The translations under genes were made by a program, and so were the position numbers. The notes below the pieces were generated by a model. The model saw only the letters and a list, made by a program, of their open reading frames with translations, was not told the origin of the DNA and ran no database searches. Below, in pieces: positions 1 through 12,600 of a DNA stretch of 64,000 nt. The number at the start of each line of letters is the position of its first letter. The first letter of the stretch is position 1. Origin of the DNA: Atopsyche davidsoni (lineage: Eukaryota; Arthropoda; Insecta; Trichoptera; Hydrobiosidae). The stretch spans positions 3,658,001 to 3,722,000 of the forward strand of contig JAILWY010000006.1 in assembly GCA_022113835.1 (NCBI GenBank). The letters run 5' to 3'.

Positions 1-70
1 ATTTCTGAATATTCCCAGTGCCCACGAAAGAAAAAAACTTACATGCAGTTTTAAAGTACAAGACTGTTTC

Positions 71-84
71 GAGTGACGTCACTC
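71..84. promoter_or_regulatory. 14-bp perfect palindrome with CRE core
   Basis: GAGTGACGTCACTC reads the same on both strands and contains TGACGTCA, the consensus for CREB/ATF-type bZIP dimers. The match is exact. Whether it is bound in vivo is not known. Similar cores occur near 11696, 16908, 24430 and 35445-35500. Confidence 0.3.
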
Positions 85-1698
85 CAGAGATGAACGCCTT
101 TTAGAGAACAAAGCTAGTCATTACGCCTCTGAACTTTGAGAGATACATGACCGCAAAACTGTTAGAAAAAAGAAATTCTAACGAACCTTAGAACGAATGG
201 AAACCAACATTAAATAATATAAAAAAATAAAATACATGAAAAATCAAGAGAATTTAGTTAAATGATTTAGCGTAACTCAATAATCAGAAACTATAAAACA
301 AAATATTTTCAATAGATACATAAAAAAACAAAACGTTTCAATTCGGTATCCAATTAACCGAAAGCTTTAAGTCAAATTTGAAGTGTTGTTTTTATTCTAA
401 AATTAACATTTATGTCTCTTATATATTCAGTCTTTTATACAACTGTTAAAAAGTGCGTTATTGTATTCTCCTATTGATATTTTTGTTCATCTGTCTTTGT
501 TGATAAAAAAATTTAACACCAGACACTGAATATTACTCTGTGTATTTTTTATGAATACTGTTAAGCTGGTACCTCTTTTTTTGGCCCAGCTTCATTTCTT
601 AGCAAGCCGCTTACTATAGCAAACTTTTCAAGGCTTTGAAGAATTTCGCACAATGAATCCGAGGGTTTTCTGCAAGCATGTTAAAAAGTTTCCAAATATT
701 TTTGTCTACTAATTGTTTCAGTAAGTTTTGAACGAGCAGGTGGAAAGGGCTTTTATTTCACTTTTTTTTTATTACGACCTATTTTTTATACAAAAGTTTT
801 TAACAAGTTTAACTTAATTTTGACTTAAATATAAAGTTAGAAAAGTAAGCATATTTCAGACAAGAGCAAAAGCTGTATCTTATGACTGACAGTGATTTAA
901 AATTTTAATTATCTCATTAGCACTGAGTGGTCTTTCCACTCTGTTTATATAGGATAGAAAACAAAGCATCGTACAGAGATTCGTCAAAAAGTAATAATAT
1001 TAAACCATTTTAAAAGTTTATCGTTTCTTAGCGGTATCAGGTAGTGCGGGAGTACCCTGGGCAGATGCACCTTACGTCATGCCTATACTAGTGACTATCA
1101 GGAGTACAGGTTTATCTGTATGGGTTGATCCATAGTCGTAAATATAGGGCATTACCATAAAAATGAAATATCCTAAATTTATGAGAAGCGATTAAAACGT
1201 AACATCATGGTCTTCTTGAAAAATATTGAGTAGTTATAATTTCAATATGAAAAGGACAGTCCAAATAAACATAAAACGTACACCATGTCGCCCAGTCCCA
1301 TATGCACCAATTATATATAATACTTTTTCTTTAATCGTACTTTTTAAATTGTACGTATTTAATTTTTTTTCCATAAAATATTCATCATTTTATATTTTAA
1401 TGCATAGAGTATAAACACGAAAATGAGTTTAATAATTGTATATTTTTATTAAAAACAAAAAGAAGATTTTCTTAATATTACTACATATATGTTTCGTATA
1501 ACGATATACAAATTTAATGCGATATGATTTGTATTATTTGAAAAAATACATTTTAAAATATCGAAGAATCCATAAAAAAAAAATTCTTATAAGTGTAATG
1601 AGTATTTATTTCTTACAAAACAACAAAATGAAAAATTTAAAAGCAATAATAACAAATCGGGATGATATAGAACAACGATTTATAACATTTTAACGACC

Positions 1699-1722
1699 AA
1701 TAAAATAAAATAAAATAAAATA
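1699..1722. repeat. AAAAT pentanucleotide microsatellite
   Basis: About four tandem AAAAT units, visible as the run of aaaat blocks before tatatat. Short and probably of replication-slippage origin. Confidence 0.7.
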
Positions 1723-4229
1723 TATATTTGGTAGTAAAATATTATATACTGCCTTATTTATATTTTGCAAAACGTAAAACAAATACAGCGTTTTAATTTT
1801 TATATGGAATAATACTTTTGATTTTAAACCGAAATTATTTAGCTCAAAAAAAATAATTGAGCACTGACAACGTCTGCAAAGTACATATGAGTACAGAAAT
1901 GCTAATGAATATTGTGCAATATACTTTGAAATATAAATATATCGTTTCAAGAATGATAGCGCATATATTTCCGTGTCGGTTTAAATCTGATTGCCTGAAT
2001 CAAAGCCGCCGAAAGAAAGCCCGGCCGTGGGAGCTGCGACTAATTACAGGCTGGAACTAATAAACGTTCCAACACAATGTGAAATGTGTTAATATTATTT
2101 ATTTCTCAGACCTACTTAAAGTTTCTGGAGGAGGCATGTCACTGGGGAAGCGGGTTTTAAAACGAACACGTAAAGCGTTACGAGTAACTCGAGATTGAGT
2201 AACGCAATATAATTTCAACCTTTGGTTCTGAACAATTTTTCCATACAATCAAAAATTAAGAGAAAAGAATACGCCTCCAAATATATGGTAGAAGTGTGAA
2301 TACTAACGAAAAATAAATTTATAATATACGATGATTCTAGCTTATAGTGTTTCTGTATTAAATTTTAGTTATCTTGTGATTTATATATTTTTTCCCTTAA
2401 AAAATCAATTCTTATATAACCAAATTTGAAGATTATTGATTAGTATGTTTACTGCATTAAAGTAAGTATCGGAAATACTGATTTAAAAAAAAATCACTCT
2501 AGAGTTTTATTGGTTTATTAGTGTTCAAACTATTATTATCTACAACAAATTATTATCTATTTGACTATTTCAGCATACACAACTAAGAAGAGGTGTTTGT
2601 CAAAGCAAATTTGCAATAACAATATTTTTCTCGTACACAACATAACTCCCTGTTAATTTATATGTATGTGAAGTTTTCGAACAAGAAGAAGCATAAAATT
2701 CAAAGAGGGCTATACTGAGACTATAACGTTAGTAATCCATTATTTATTCAGATCTGCAATATTGAGCGACTCAGAGTGAGACGGTGATACAATTTTTTTC
2801 AAGGGATACATTGAAATTAATATTTACTGGTTTACTAACGACCGATTTATGTTTCATAATTTAAAAATAATAAAATGAATCAATTTTATAACGTGGAAAA
2901 GTTATTGTTACAAAAAAATACTATTTATAATTTGTTGAAGAAAAAATAGGTAAGTCGATGCTTTCGTAGCTATAAATATCTACCACAGGATTTGACTTAA
3001 CAAGCTTTTAAAAATTTGATTCGGATTCGATGAAGCCAGATGCAAAACGCTGTTTTGAAGCATCGCTAGGTAAAAGGGAGTACAAAAAAGGCAGGTGGAT
3101 GGAATATTTTAAAACTAAATTACTCTTGTTGTACCATAAAATGTTATGGGTTTGTACTGTCAATGGTGAATATTCGAGTAGTAAAATGAGCTACGGATAC
3201 GTTAGTATATTCTTGACTGGATGGGGGGGAGTCTTCCATTACCTCTCCCCGGGTGGCAGCTCGTCAAATCCTAAAGTGACGCAGTAAACACGGTCTCTAG
3301 GTGCTCGACTTGTGTTTACGATGCGGCCCTGCGCACGGAAAGTTAATTTTAGAATCACCGATGCACCTCAGTACAACCCGAATTATTTTAAAGAATTCAT
3401 TAATAATTTAATACATATAGATTTCATGTAATATATTCTGTGATACTAAATTTGATATAAAAACCAATTGAATGATGCATTGATTGTATAATATTCTGAC
3501 TTGCTTAGCTACATAGTTTTTTGATAGCAAAGGTTATTTAGTAATAAATCAAGAGTCAAGTAATAAACAGAGTAAAATAGTTATAAAAATACTTACACTA
3601 TAGTATGTAACTGATTATTCCAATTTTCAAACTTTCATACCTGAAACAAAAAAAAAATTATATAATTAGTAAATATAAAAAAAAAAAAACTAATATTAAC
3701 TATTAGTATTGAAATATGATACAAAATCATAATTAACTGTAATACCATTTTCAAAAGATGATTAATCATAATAATTAACAATATGTGCATTCCAAAGATA
3801 ATACCGAGTGTGAATCTTAAGTTAAAGAGTGTTGCATAAAATTCAATTGACAATATTTTTAATTTAATGCACATTCATGAAATATTCGGAAAAATACAAT
3901 ATATTGATTACACCATAGAAATATATGTTATTAATGATTTTAAATATTTTAGGCATTCATAAAATCATTTAATTTTATAAATTATTTAACCTACAACTAT
4001 AATTTATAAATGCGATTATAATTATTATAAAATTATAACACTTCGTTGCTTTGAACATATACTAAAAGCTAAAAATAAAAACTTATATATTTGTTGTGAT
4101 TTGCAACAATTGGCTGTAAAAAGCACCGTCTTAAACCAAAGACATGCATCACAGGCGAGCTTTACATAACCCTAAATTAAAAATATCTATTGAATTTAAA
4201 TTTGTATGCACAATATTAGGACATTTCGA

Positions 4230-4440
4230 ATTGTTGTCGATGGCGTTGATGCGTATTGCAAGCGATAAAATCGCAACGGAATAATGACTCGATGACGGAA
4301 TTACGCGCTACCGGGCTCGGTGAGGGGACTCGGCGCCCCGCACTTTCCCCCATTAATACGATATTCGTTCCAGTTCTAAGCTCACGGCTTGCGACACCGG
4401 CGCGTCTTCAACGCACAGGCAATATTTCCCGACAATAATT
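4230..4440. promoter_or_regulatory. GC-rich island, candidate regulatory element
   Basis: A sharp rise in GC against AT-rich flanks. It holds the inverted repeat GCGATAAAATCGC at 4262-4274, several CpGs and a CATTAAT homeodomain-type core around 4352. Open frames on both strands are short and do not look like protein. Regulatory function is inferred from composition only. Confidence 0.25.
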
Positions 4441-5739
4441 TATCACGCCTGGCAACAAAGAGACTCGGAGACTGTATAATGTGAAGTGCGTACTCTGGCA
4501 ACACCGTACGACCTGTTTTGATATAAAGCGCGATTAAAGCCTGATGATGGCTCTGAAGTGTAGATGCGCGCGCTGAAGATGCGTCCTGAACTGGATAGTA
4601 ACTTAAAAAGTTCATCGAAATCTTCGATGACATATATACGGTTGTTAACGTGTAAAGAAATAAACTATAATATATCAACGATAATGCAAAAAAGTTTTTA
4701 TTGGTGAAAATATTTACTGTATATTAATACACAATGTTAAATCTATATAATTTATTAGATGAAAATCAAACAGTAAATCATCAAGTCATTGATTGTAAAA
4801 TCATTTTTGAAATCGGATATCGATTTGGTTGTAGATTGTGAAATATTATTCTAAAATTAATATAATATGAAGCAGTATACACAGTACATCCGTTCATTAG
4901 ATTGAATATAAATAAACAGAGAAACGAACAAAGACCCTTAGATTTGGATCAGAATAATTTAGATATTCGAATATGAAAACTCGAACTTTTGAAAATCAAA
5001 CCGCTAACCAAATACATTCTACTAATAAAACAAAGAAAAACAAGAACCTTCTGGACTTCATACTCTACCGGACTTGGCACTGTCCCTCTATACTTATTTA
5101 ATAACATTTCCTCTAGTTCTATAAAAAAATAAATCAATCTTTGAGGATACATCGAGTTTTATGGATTTTACAGATAAACTGTATAAGAAATATTGAATAT
5201 AGATTCAGAGACATCTTGACCGCTGTCTCGCCACGATAAAGAGGTTTCGATTATTTCAAAATGTAAGCTGAGTCGAGGTTTACAGAGGGCGAAGAGGGTG
5301 AGCGGTTTGGAGGTCACATCTAAAAGATCGAAGGACTCTGCGATAGTTAGCTTTGTTTAGCAATGAGAAGCAAAATTACAATGAGTATCTATATGTTCAA
5401 ATATGTCATTTATTTACTGTATATCAAGAAAATATAATATAAAAAGAATGGTAGAAAAAAAGATTGTTTCGAATATGACTTAGATATGATCCATTTCTTC
5501 ACATTTATAGTTTAAATGGTGCTTAATAAAAAAAACATATTACTTAAGTTTAATGCCAAATTCTGGATATATATTATGTACGCATTGTAATTCACCAATT
5601 CTTCTGGGATGAATTTAGATTCTTATCAGAAAATATCGGTCGTCGAAAGTTGTACAAAGGATCCTTTTATAAATGTTATATACTAGGACAGATCCACTCA
5701 TATAATAAGTCTACGTTCCCAGAGCACTCAGCTTGATAT
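4441..5739. other. AT-rich non-coding stretch
   Basis: No exon-like frame, repeat or element boundary recognised. A mildly GC-richer patch lies at about 5220-5345. Confidence 0.5.
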
Positions 5740-6110
5740 TTGAATATTTCAAGATGGCGTGTTTTCCCACAGTGGGAGACGTCAGGCGGGTCGCGTCAGC
5801 GCGGCTTGATCAGTGACAGATGCACGGACACCGGCCGGACCGCGCTTCGGCCAGCATCGGTCAAGATCGGGCTTCGTCGGAGCCATTATCTCAGATTCCT
5901 TGTAATTGGGCAAGAGGCTTCTCATCATTGGGAGGTCTTTAATCAAATTTCCCCCTCTGATGGGTCGGAGGCTCCCGTGCCGCAGCGCGATAGACGACTG
6001 GATTAAACTATCCGATGCGCGCCGTGGGGGATACGGCTCGTGAAGTGTAAACAGAGCTGACTACGCAACGCGCTGGCGCAGGGGGCGACCTCAGCTGTTG
6101 CATAACAAGA
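5740..6110. promoter_or_regulatory. Large GC/CpG-rich island, candidate enhancer or promoter
   Basis: One of the longest GC-rich islands in the window, about 370 bp with many CpGs. At 5765-5777 it carries the inverted pair TCCCAC-A-GTGGGA, which resembles two opposed Su(H)/CSL half-sites (consensus GTGGGAA). Further on are AATCAAA and TGTAAACA motifs of TCF/forkhead type and a CAGCTG E-box near 6091. The 88-codon open frame inside it (5740-6006) has no recognisable domain and is best explained by low stop-codon density in GC-rich DNA. A first exon with promoter is an alternative. Confidence 0.35.
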
Positions 6111-7309
6111 GATGTACACAAATTTGCTTAGTAGCAGGAGCGGTATTGCTATATCAATATTAATGCGATACTATGTACACGATTACATACATGTTGTCAT
6201 GTAAGCGCCAAAAAATTACACATACACATATATATACAATATACATACTTGTCTATTATAGTCGAAGAAAAATTATAATTATTACAACGCGTATTTATCT
6301 TTAGTCTTAAATTAATATTTCTTATCTATATAGTTTATTCTGAACGTAAGATTAAAAAAAGAAGGTATCGCAAATGACTCGAGACATCACAGCGAATACT
6401 CGAGGGACTATCAAAGTAGTTTAGATATATACGCAATGAAAAAAAAACAGAGACTGTATTGAAAAATGTTATTAAATAAGAAAATATTTTATTTTTGCTC
6501 TTTCGGCGCTGGATATGGTTTGGTATTTATACGCCGATATGCGTGGATTATTAAATATATAAAATAAAAATTAGGCTATGGATAAGTTATTGTAGGAGCA
6601 AGGGGTGGGTTGGAGATGAGTTAGAGTGGGAGATGTGACAGAATATTTCATTATTAGAAAACAAAAGGGCATATTCAGGTAGACTCGAGGTCAAACGAAA
6701 TCCCAGTGTAAGGATTAAGAAAACGAGCCTAGACGTGGTAAAATAATAATATCTAGTGCTTTATTAATATATTATAGGGCTTCTGATCGTTTCATGAGTC
6801 CATCTTTTAGTGAATTAAAAGTAAAGTCATCAATAACTTAAACATTGAAACACTAAAAACATTTTTTAATAGCATTAAAAAGAGCCTTGTATTCTAAATA
6901 TAATATGAAAATATTACTCTTTCAGTAATTTATATCAAATTTATTTTCCAAAAATATATAATAATAGAAGAAAGCTTAAATCAGTTAATAGAAATAATTA
7001 TCGCTTTCTACTAGTCGTATTGTTTCTACACTTATTAAACCCTGAATTAGTGTTAAAACTGTTTCTTTGCACAAAAATGTTCTCCAACTTCTTTAAATAT
7101 CGCAACAGGACCCAAGAGTACTAATACACTCACGAATACCCGATATATATTGAAATAAATAAATATATATATTTTTTAAATAATTATACGCTCACAGGGT
7201 TAATTCCTCCCCCTGCCTGTGCTCAGACTTTTCATCCGTATAATGTAATATAATATTTTCAAATATTGAGAAATCACTAGTTGAGGATTCGGCGGATAAG
7301 ACAGCACCT
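6111..7309. other. AT-rich non-coding stretch
   Basis: Nothing recognisable on either strand apart from purine-rich runs around 6590-6640. Confidence 0.5.
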
Positions 7310-7520
7310 ACCAAATATTTTCTACGAAATTCTAGGAGGGGCTTGTTTACAGCACGTTTAAAAGGTTGATACGGGGCGCGATATTAATTTCTGGACCCCG
7401 TGTGGCGCGTGTGCCTCGCCGCAGTCGTGGCTCGTGGCTCATGCCTCGCACCTCGCACCTCGCACCCGAGAGGCCATTTGCCACGTTTAATGGTACAGCC
7501 ACCTGCACGGGAGATGCGGA
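7310..7520. promoter_or_regulatory. GC-rich island with short tandem repeats
   Basis: Contains CGTGGCT repeated twice (7426-7439) and CCTCGCA repeated three times (7444-7464), followed by CACCTGCA, an E-box with Snail-type core. The small tandem units suggest local slippage inside a GC-rich element. Function is inferred from composition. Confidence 0.3.
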
Positions 7521-9299
7521 CTTGATATAATTGAATTTATATTGAAACCTCTGGGACGTGCATAAGCAGTTGGCAGATGCTCGTTTGATAGATCAAGAAT
7601 CTAATTAATCTTTGAATGACCATATTCCCGGTAGGATTGTTTATTTAATGGCGTGCGCTGCACTTAGATCGGAAGATTAATGTGATGGAGTTAATTGAAA
7701 AACGTAGTTGAATGATGTATCGACGAACGGAGAAAATTGATATGTTCTAGTATATGATTTCGAAACCATACGAGTGTTTTAATCATAGATTTAGAAAATA
7801 CTTAATCTAAAAAAGATTTCGAAGGAAAAAGATTGAAAAAAATTAAAACAGCGTATACATCAATTAAAAAAATATATATCGAGTAGATGGAAATAAGTTC
7901 ATACTATTATAAATGAACATTTTAAATTGTATTTTTCTATCATTTTGATTTTCTGTTAACGATTTTATCAATTTAAAAATACTTATTAATAAAATCAACA
8001 AAAATTAAACTAATACTTATTTTTTTTTTAAATTTGTCAAAAGGCTACACACCTCGTCTTCTAGATTTGATCTTTTACATGACATTTATAATTAAGTGAG
8101 TAATCTACGTGATACATTTGGTTTATGCTCACATTTCGAACCAACTGCATACAACTGATATTTACCTAGGATGTTGAAAATTATACCAAAATTATGTTTT
8201 TTTTTAATGTACTAATTTTGTCGTTGACTCTTGGTGGATTTCCACACAGGTGGTATTGCACAGTATTACGAAAGCACTGCGCAAAAAAAAGGGAAAGATG
8301 GCGTATGCAAGTGAGGAATAAAAATTTATTGAGTATCGAGTCTATAAAAATTACGAATGCAAGACGTGCGACATGAACGACAGATGCAGCGGCGATGCGA
8401 AATTATTAAAAATAATCCATTTAAATTTATTACGGTTATTAAGCTGCCGACATAAAACTCTTTAAATTTTATTTAATGCAATTTTATTTACAAATGAGTT
8501 TCATGTAAAAAAAATGTTGTTGCTTGCAGTAAACTGCTTCAGTTACTCTATTTAAATAAGGAAAAATCTAGTTTCCTGAATTAAAAAAATAGCTAATAGA
8601 AAAATATAACTACCTAAAAATCATTGAGTTATCATTATATGAAGAGTTCATCATGTACCAGATTTGAGTTCAACTGAAATTGCTTTCAGAGCCGACTGGT
8701 TAGAAATATGAATGTGAGGGGTGGAGAGTTATAAACCATTCATTCACAAGGGATGAACGTCTAGACTTACAGGGTTTATTTACTAGGATTAAGTCTTTCT
8801 AGCACCAAATCCATATTATTGAAAAAACTCAAATGCACTGGCAGGAATATAGATATAGAATGGTGGAACTTCCGAACACAGAAGTTCATATATGTTGGTT
8901 CAATAATTTACTTATAAATCATGACGTACTGATCGCTTTATATCGTTGAATTTAAGTTTTATTATAAATTAAACAAATTTAAATCGTATTACAAAAAAAT
9001 TATACAACTATCGTCACAGGGACTGTTTGCCGAAAGCAATGTTAGCATTTGATTTACACACTCTCTTAAAATCTCAGATAGCTTAAAAGTTTTCATTAGT
9101 CGAAAAAGAAAACCATTGTGCGGGTTATTCTTATTACGAAAACATTTTGCTCCAAACCCCAATGGTAAGCTGCGCTAAAGAAATTACGCCAACAATAAGT
9201 ATGAGAAGACATGCTTTCAAAGAGATGCATGTAATAATTTGATTGAACGATTGTATTGAAGAAACATTCTAAACAGGACAGTTACATCATTATCACAGG
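7521..9299. other. AT-rich non-coding stretch
   Basis: No supported gene or element. The frame beginning near 8194 is chance. Confidence 0.5.
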
Positions 9300-9600
9300 C
9301 GACCTCTGCGTGAGACTAAGATGATTTACCGTTCCCGAGAGCGGCAGTACCACGGGGCGGCTCAATGGTCTTATCAGATGTCCGCAGCCGCGAGAGGTTA
9401 TAATATAAATGATGCAATTACTGCTTCTGGTGGTGAAATGACGGGTGGAAGTTCCCTGGCGGGCATGTCACCCGGCGCTGGTGTCACCGGCCACCGCCAC
9501 CGGGCAGCCGCGACTGCACCATGACAAGTCACTCCAGGAGTGGCCGGTTATGAGAGGAACTTGCATCACGAGGCGGTACCCCGTCATGCGATCCGGTTTT
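9300..9600. promoter_or_regulatory. GC-rich island with a 67-codon open frame
   Basis: A GC-rich segment that contains an open frame at 9321-9524 on the plus strand, rich in Ala, Gly, Ser and Arg, ending in a His/Arg/Ala-rich tail. The composition could pass for an exon of a low-complexity protein, but there is no domain. I could not match splice signals, and GC-rich DNA gives such frames by chance. I treat it as an island of unknown function, regulatory or exonic. Confidence 0.25.
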
Positions 9601-12600
9601 TGCCCATTATGGACAAGCTATTAATCATCATCATCACCTCTTGGTTTTTATACAATTTTTTTTATGAATTTATCTTCGCGACACTTGAGGACAGTATGAA
9701 TGAAGCCGAGCATTTAAGATGCCGAGTTTTCGTTGTTTATGTGACAAAAATAATTAATTAACAAACAAATTAATAACCGTTAACCAGATCTTGAACGGTA
9801 AAAAAAAAACATCTTCGTGTGTTTATTAATATATAAATAAATATTGCAATTGAACGACTAATTAAATATATTTTGAGAAGTTTAAAGTTATATTAATATG
9901 CAGCACGATAGAAATCTTAGATTGGTTATTTGGGATAGAAATGATCGAAACATCAAGCTATATACTAGTTTTAACAAAAAATAAAGCTTATTATGAAATA
10001 CACATTAAAACACTAAGTTGTTAGATTAAAAAATCATCGCCGTTAATTGTGTCGATCTACCATCTAAACTATACATATATTTTATTAACTGTATTTATAA
10101 AAAAAAATTGTGAATATTAGTAGTAAGCTACCTGACACTGGATTGTATGTACATGTAAAAATATTTTTTCTACAATAAAGTTACAAAAAAATCCATCTTC
10201 CATTATAGCTTACAAATGTTTATATAATGTATAAAACATTAGTTTTAGTTTTTCCGCAACGCATCATTTGCTTTAAATGTAACGTAGCATTGGGCACGGA
10301 CTTTTCTAAAATTTGTCATTTTTAATAAGATGGCTGTCTCTGAGGGCAATGGCCATTGATTTATGTGATCGATTACCGAGCCCAGCCCTGTCGTAATAAA
10401 TTCATCTCAATATCACGCAATGCAGGATAAGAAGCAGGTGTGCGACCTCAACAATTTACGATTCAATTACGAATGCATTCAAACTTTATGGTATAAAATT
10501 GATTATGGCGGTACTATATATAATGTGTGAAAGTTTACGTGAAGGGCTTGCAACCATAAGCTACTATTTATATAATTGTATTGAGCGTTAGATTTACAAC
10601 ACTTTATATGTTCTAATGACTGGATTTAAATGCAAGCTATAATATTCGGTGTGGAGCAATCAAAACCTATAGGCTCATCTTCGTTGATTTGAATAAGTAT
10701 TATATACCTTATTTTATCAAACATTAACATGCCGTGTTTTTAATCCTACACCAAAGCATTTGAAAAGAGAAAGAAAGAGAAATATTTCAAATATCTACTG
10801 AAAATAAGTAAATTAAATACCAACTATATAACCTCGGCTTTTGAGCTTATTCTGAAGAACCATCCGTTGGATTCAAACAAAACATCTTTCCAGCGCTGAA
10901 GTACAACTAATATCAGATAAAACTTAATAATTTACAAAAGCATTCCTGTTTTAAGAAAATTCTGATCAAGTCATTTCTACATGTGCCCCTAAAAGTTGAG
11001 CGCCAAACACGTAAATCCACACGTAAACACGTAAATCCGTCAATTTTGTAATATCAGGAATTTTATTATTTGATTAAATAGATTGTAACTGTTAAGTATC
11101 TGCACCACACAGGCGATAAGAGCCAGCCGATCCGGAGTTTTATTGCTATTTGTATGGACACAGAACGAGATTGCTAGATGGCGAGACATGCCTGCCATTC
11201 ACCGGTATAGCTCGGTCGAGGATCTGACCGACGGGAGTCTCTTCTTGGAAAGGTTAATATCCGCAAAGGTTGATGTGGTCAGAATAAAAACAATTGGAAA
11301 TTATAGGGTATTTCTCATATAGCGAAGTCCGATACTATGAGCTGCAGGAAGAAATATCTGGTACTGAAAAATTAAAACGCTGATGGCATATCCAATTAAA
11401 GGTAAAATACATGTAATATACAGCTCTTCCGGACACGACTTAAAGATGATCCAAGCCAAGAAAATAGCTCCATTACTTAGAGCGGTTGCATTAACGGCCT
11501 GTTATTATGCAACATAAAAGTGAAATTATGATTTTGAAATGCACACAAACGCCCATGCGTCTTAAAGTTCACATTTTGTTCAATTCCGATAGCGTTATAT
11601 TTTTGTGCAAGAGTGAAAGTGAAAAATTACTTGTAGGTAGATAGATAAATTATTTGCATTGAGTGTCCAGATGTCCCGTAGGCGATATTTTATGTGACGT
11701 CAGTGACAGCTGATTTTGACGTATCAAATTTCGCAACATTTGATAAGAACTTTTTTCACTCGTCACGATTTGGAACACTTTACAGATGTCATTTATATTT
11801 TACCGAGTAAATGTCAGCCATATTGTTTGGTATAGGTTAACAACCTTGCCAATTACAAAAGTAGGTCGTGTGTTTTAGAATTAAAATAAATTAGGAACGT
11901 TTCACTCATAATTGATCTTGAAACCTTTCATTTTAGATGAACAAATAAGCACTTAGAAAATGATATAAACCATTAGTTGATAATTAAAATTGGCGTATTG
12001 ACAATAAGCAGGCGTTTGAAAACAATAATTAAATTTCATTTAAGTATTGATTTTATTTAACTTATAATTCGAGGTGGGTTATGACATTATTCTGGGAAAA
12101 TAACTATAGGGTATTGAGTTTCTCTGTTTACTAATTTGAAATACTCATACGTTTTGAGAATTTATTTACTGCTGATTGTGTAGGTTGAGATCTGGGTGTC
12201 TGTGCGATTTCGCTAACTATCGAACTCGATCTACTGATTTTTTACAATTCAAGCCGGACTGACATCCTAGCATAGATAAATCAACGAGATCTTTATTCCA
12301 GTAAATCACATCGATGTTTCTATTATAAAAGAGAGATGAGGCAAAAAAATAATTTCAAATTGCTGCTATTATTTTAATTTAACATTTTTATTTGTGCAAT
12401 TGAACTTTATACTGACATTTTCTGTAAAAAAAGCATGTTTGGTCTTTACAACAGAATATCCATTTTTCTGTGGAGATTCTTCGTTTTTAATTTAAAATCA
12501 ATTAAAACAATTTACGACCAAGTTATGAGGAATCCGACAAAAACGAAATTCGTTATTAAAATTGTGATTGGTTTTCTATCGTCTATCACGTGCTGCCTCA

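Larger units (their letters stand above)
1..4229. other. AT-rich non-coding stretch
   Basis: No frame here looks like an exon: all open runs are short and full of codons expected from AT-rich DNA. Landmarks are a perfect 14-bp palindrome with a TGACGTCA core at 71-84, a short AAAAT microsatellite near 1699-1722, and a modest GC-richer patch at about 3200-3350. Introns or intergenic DNA cannot be told apart from sequence alone. Confidence 0.6.
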
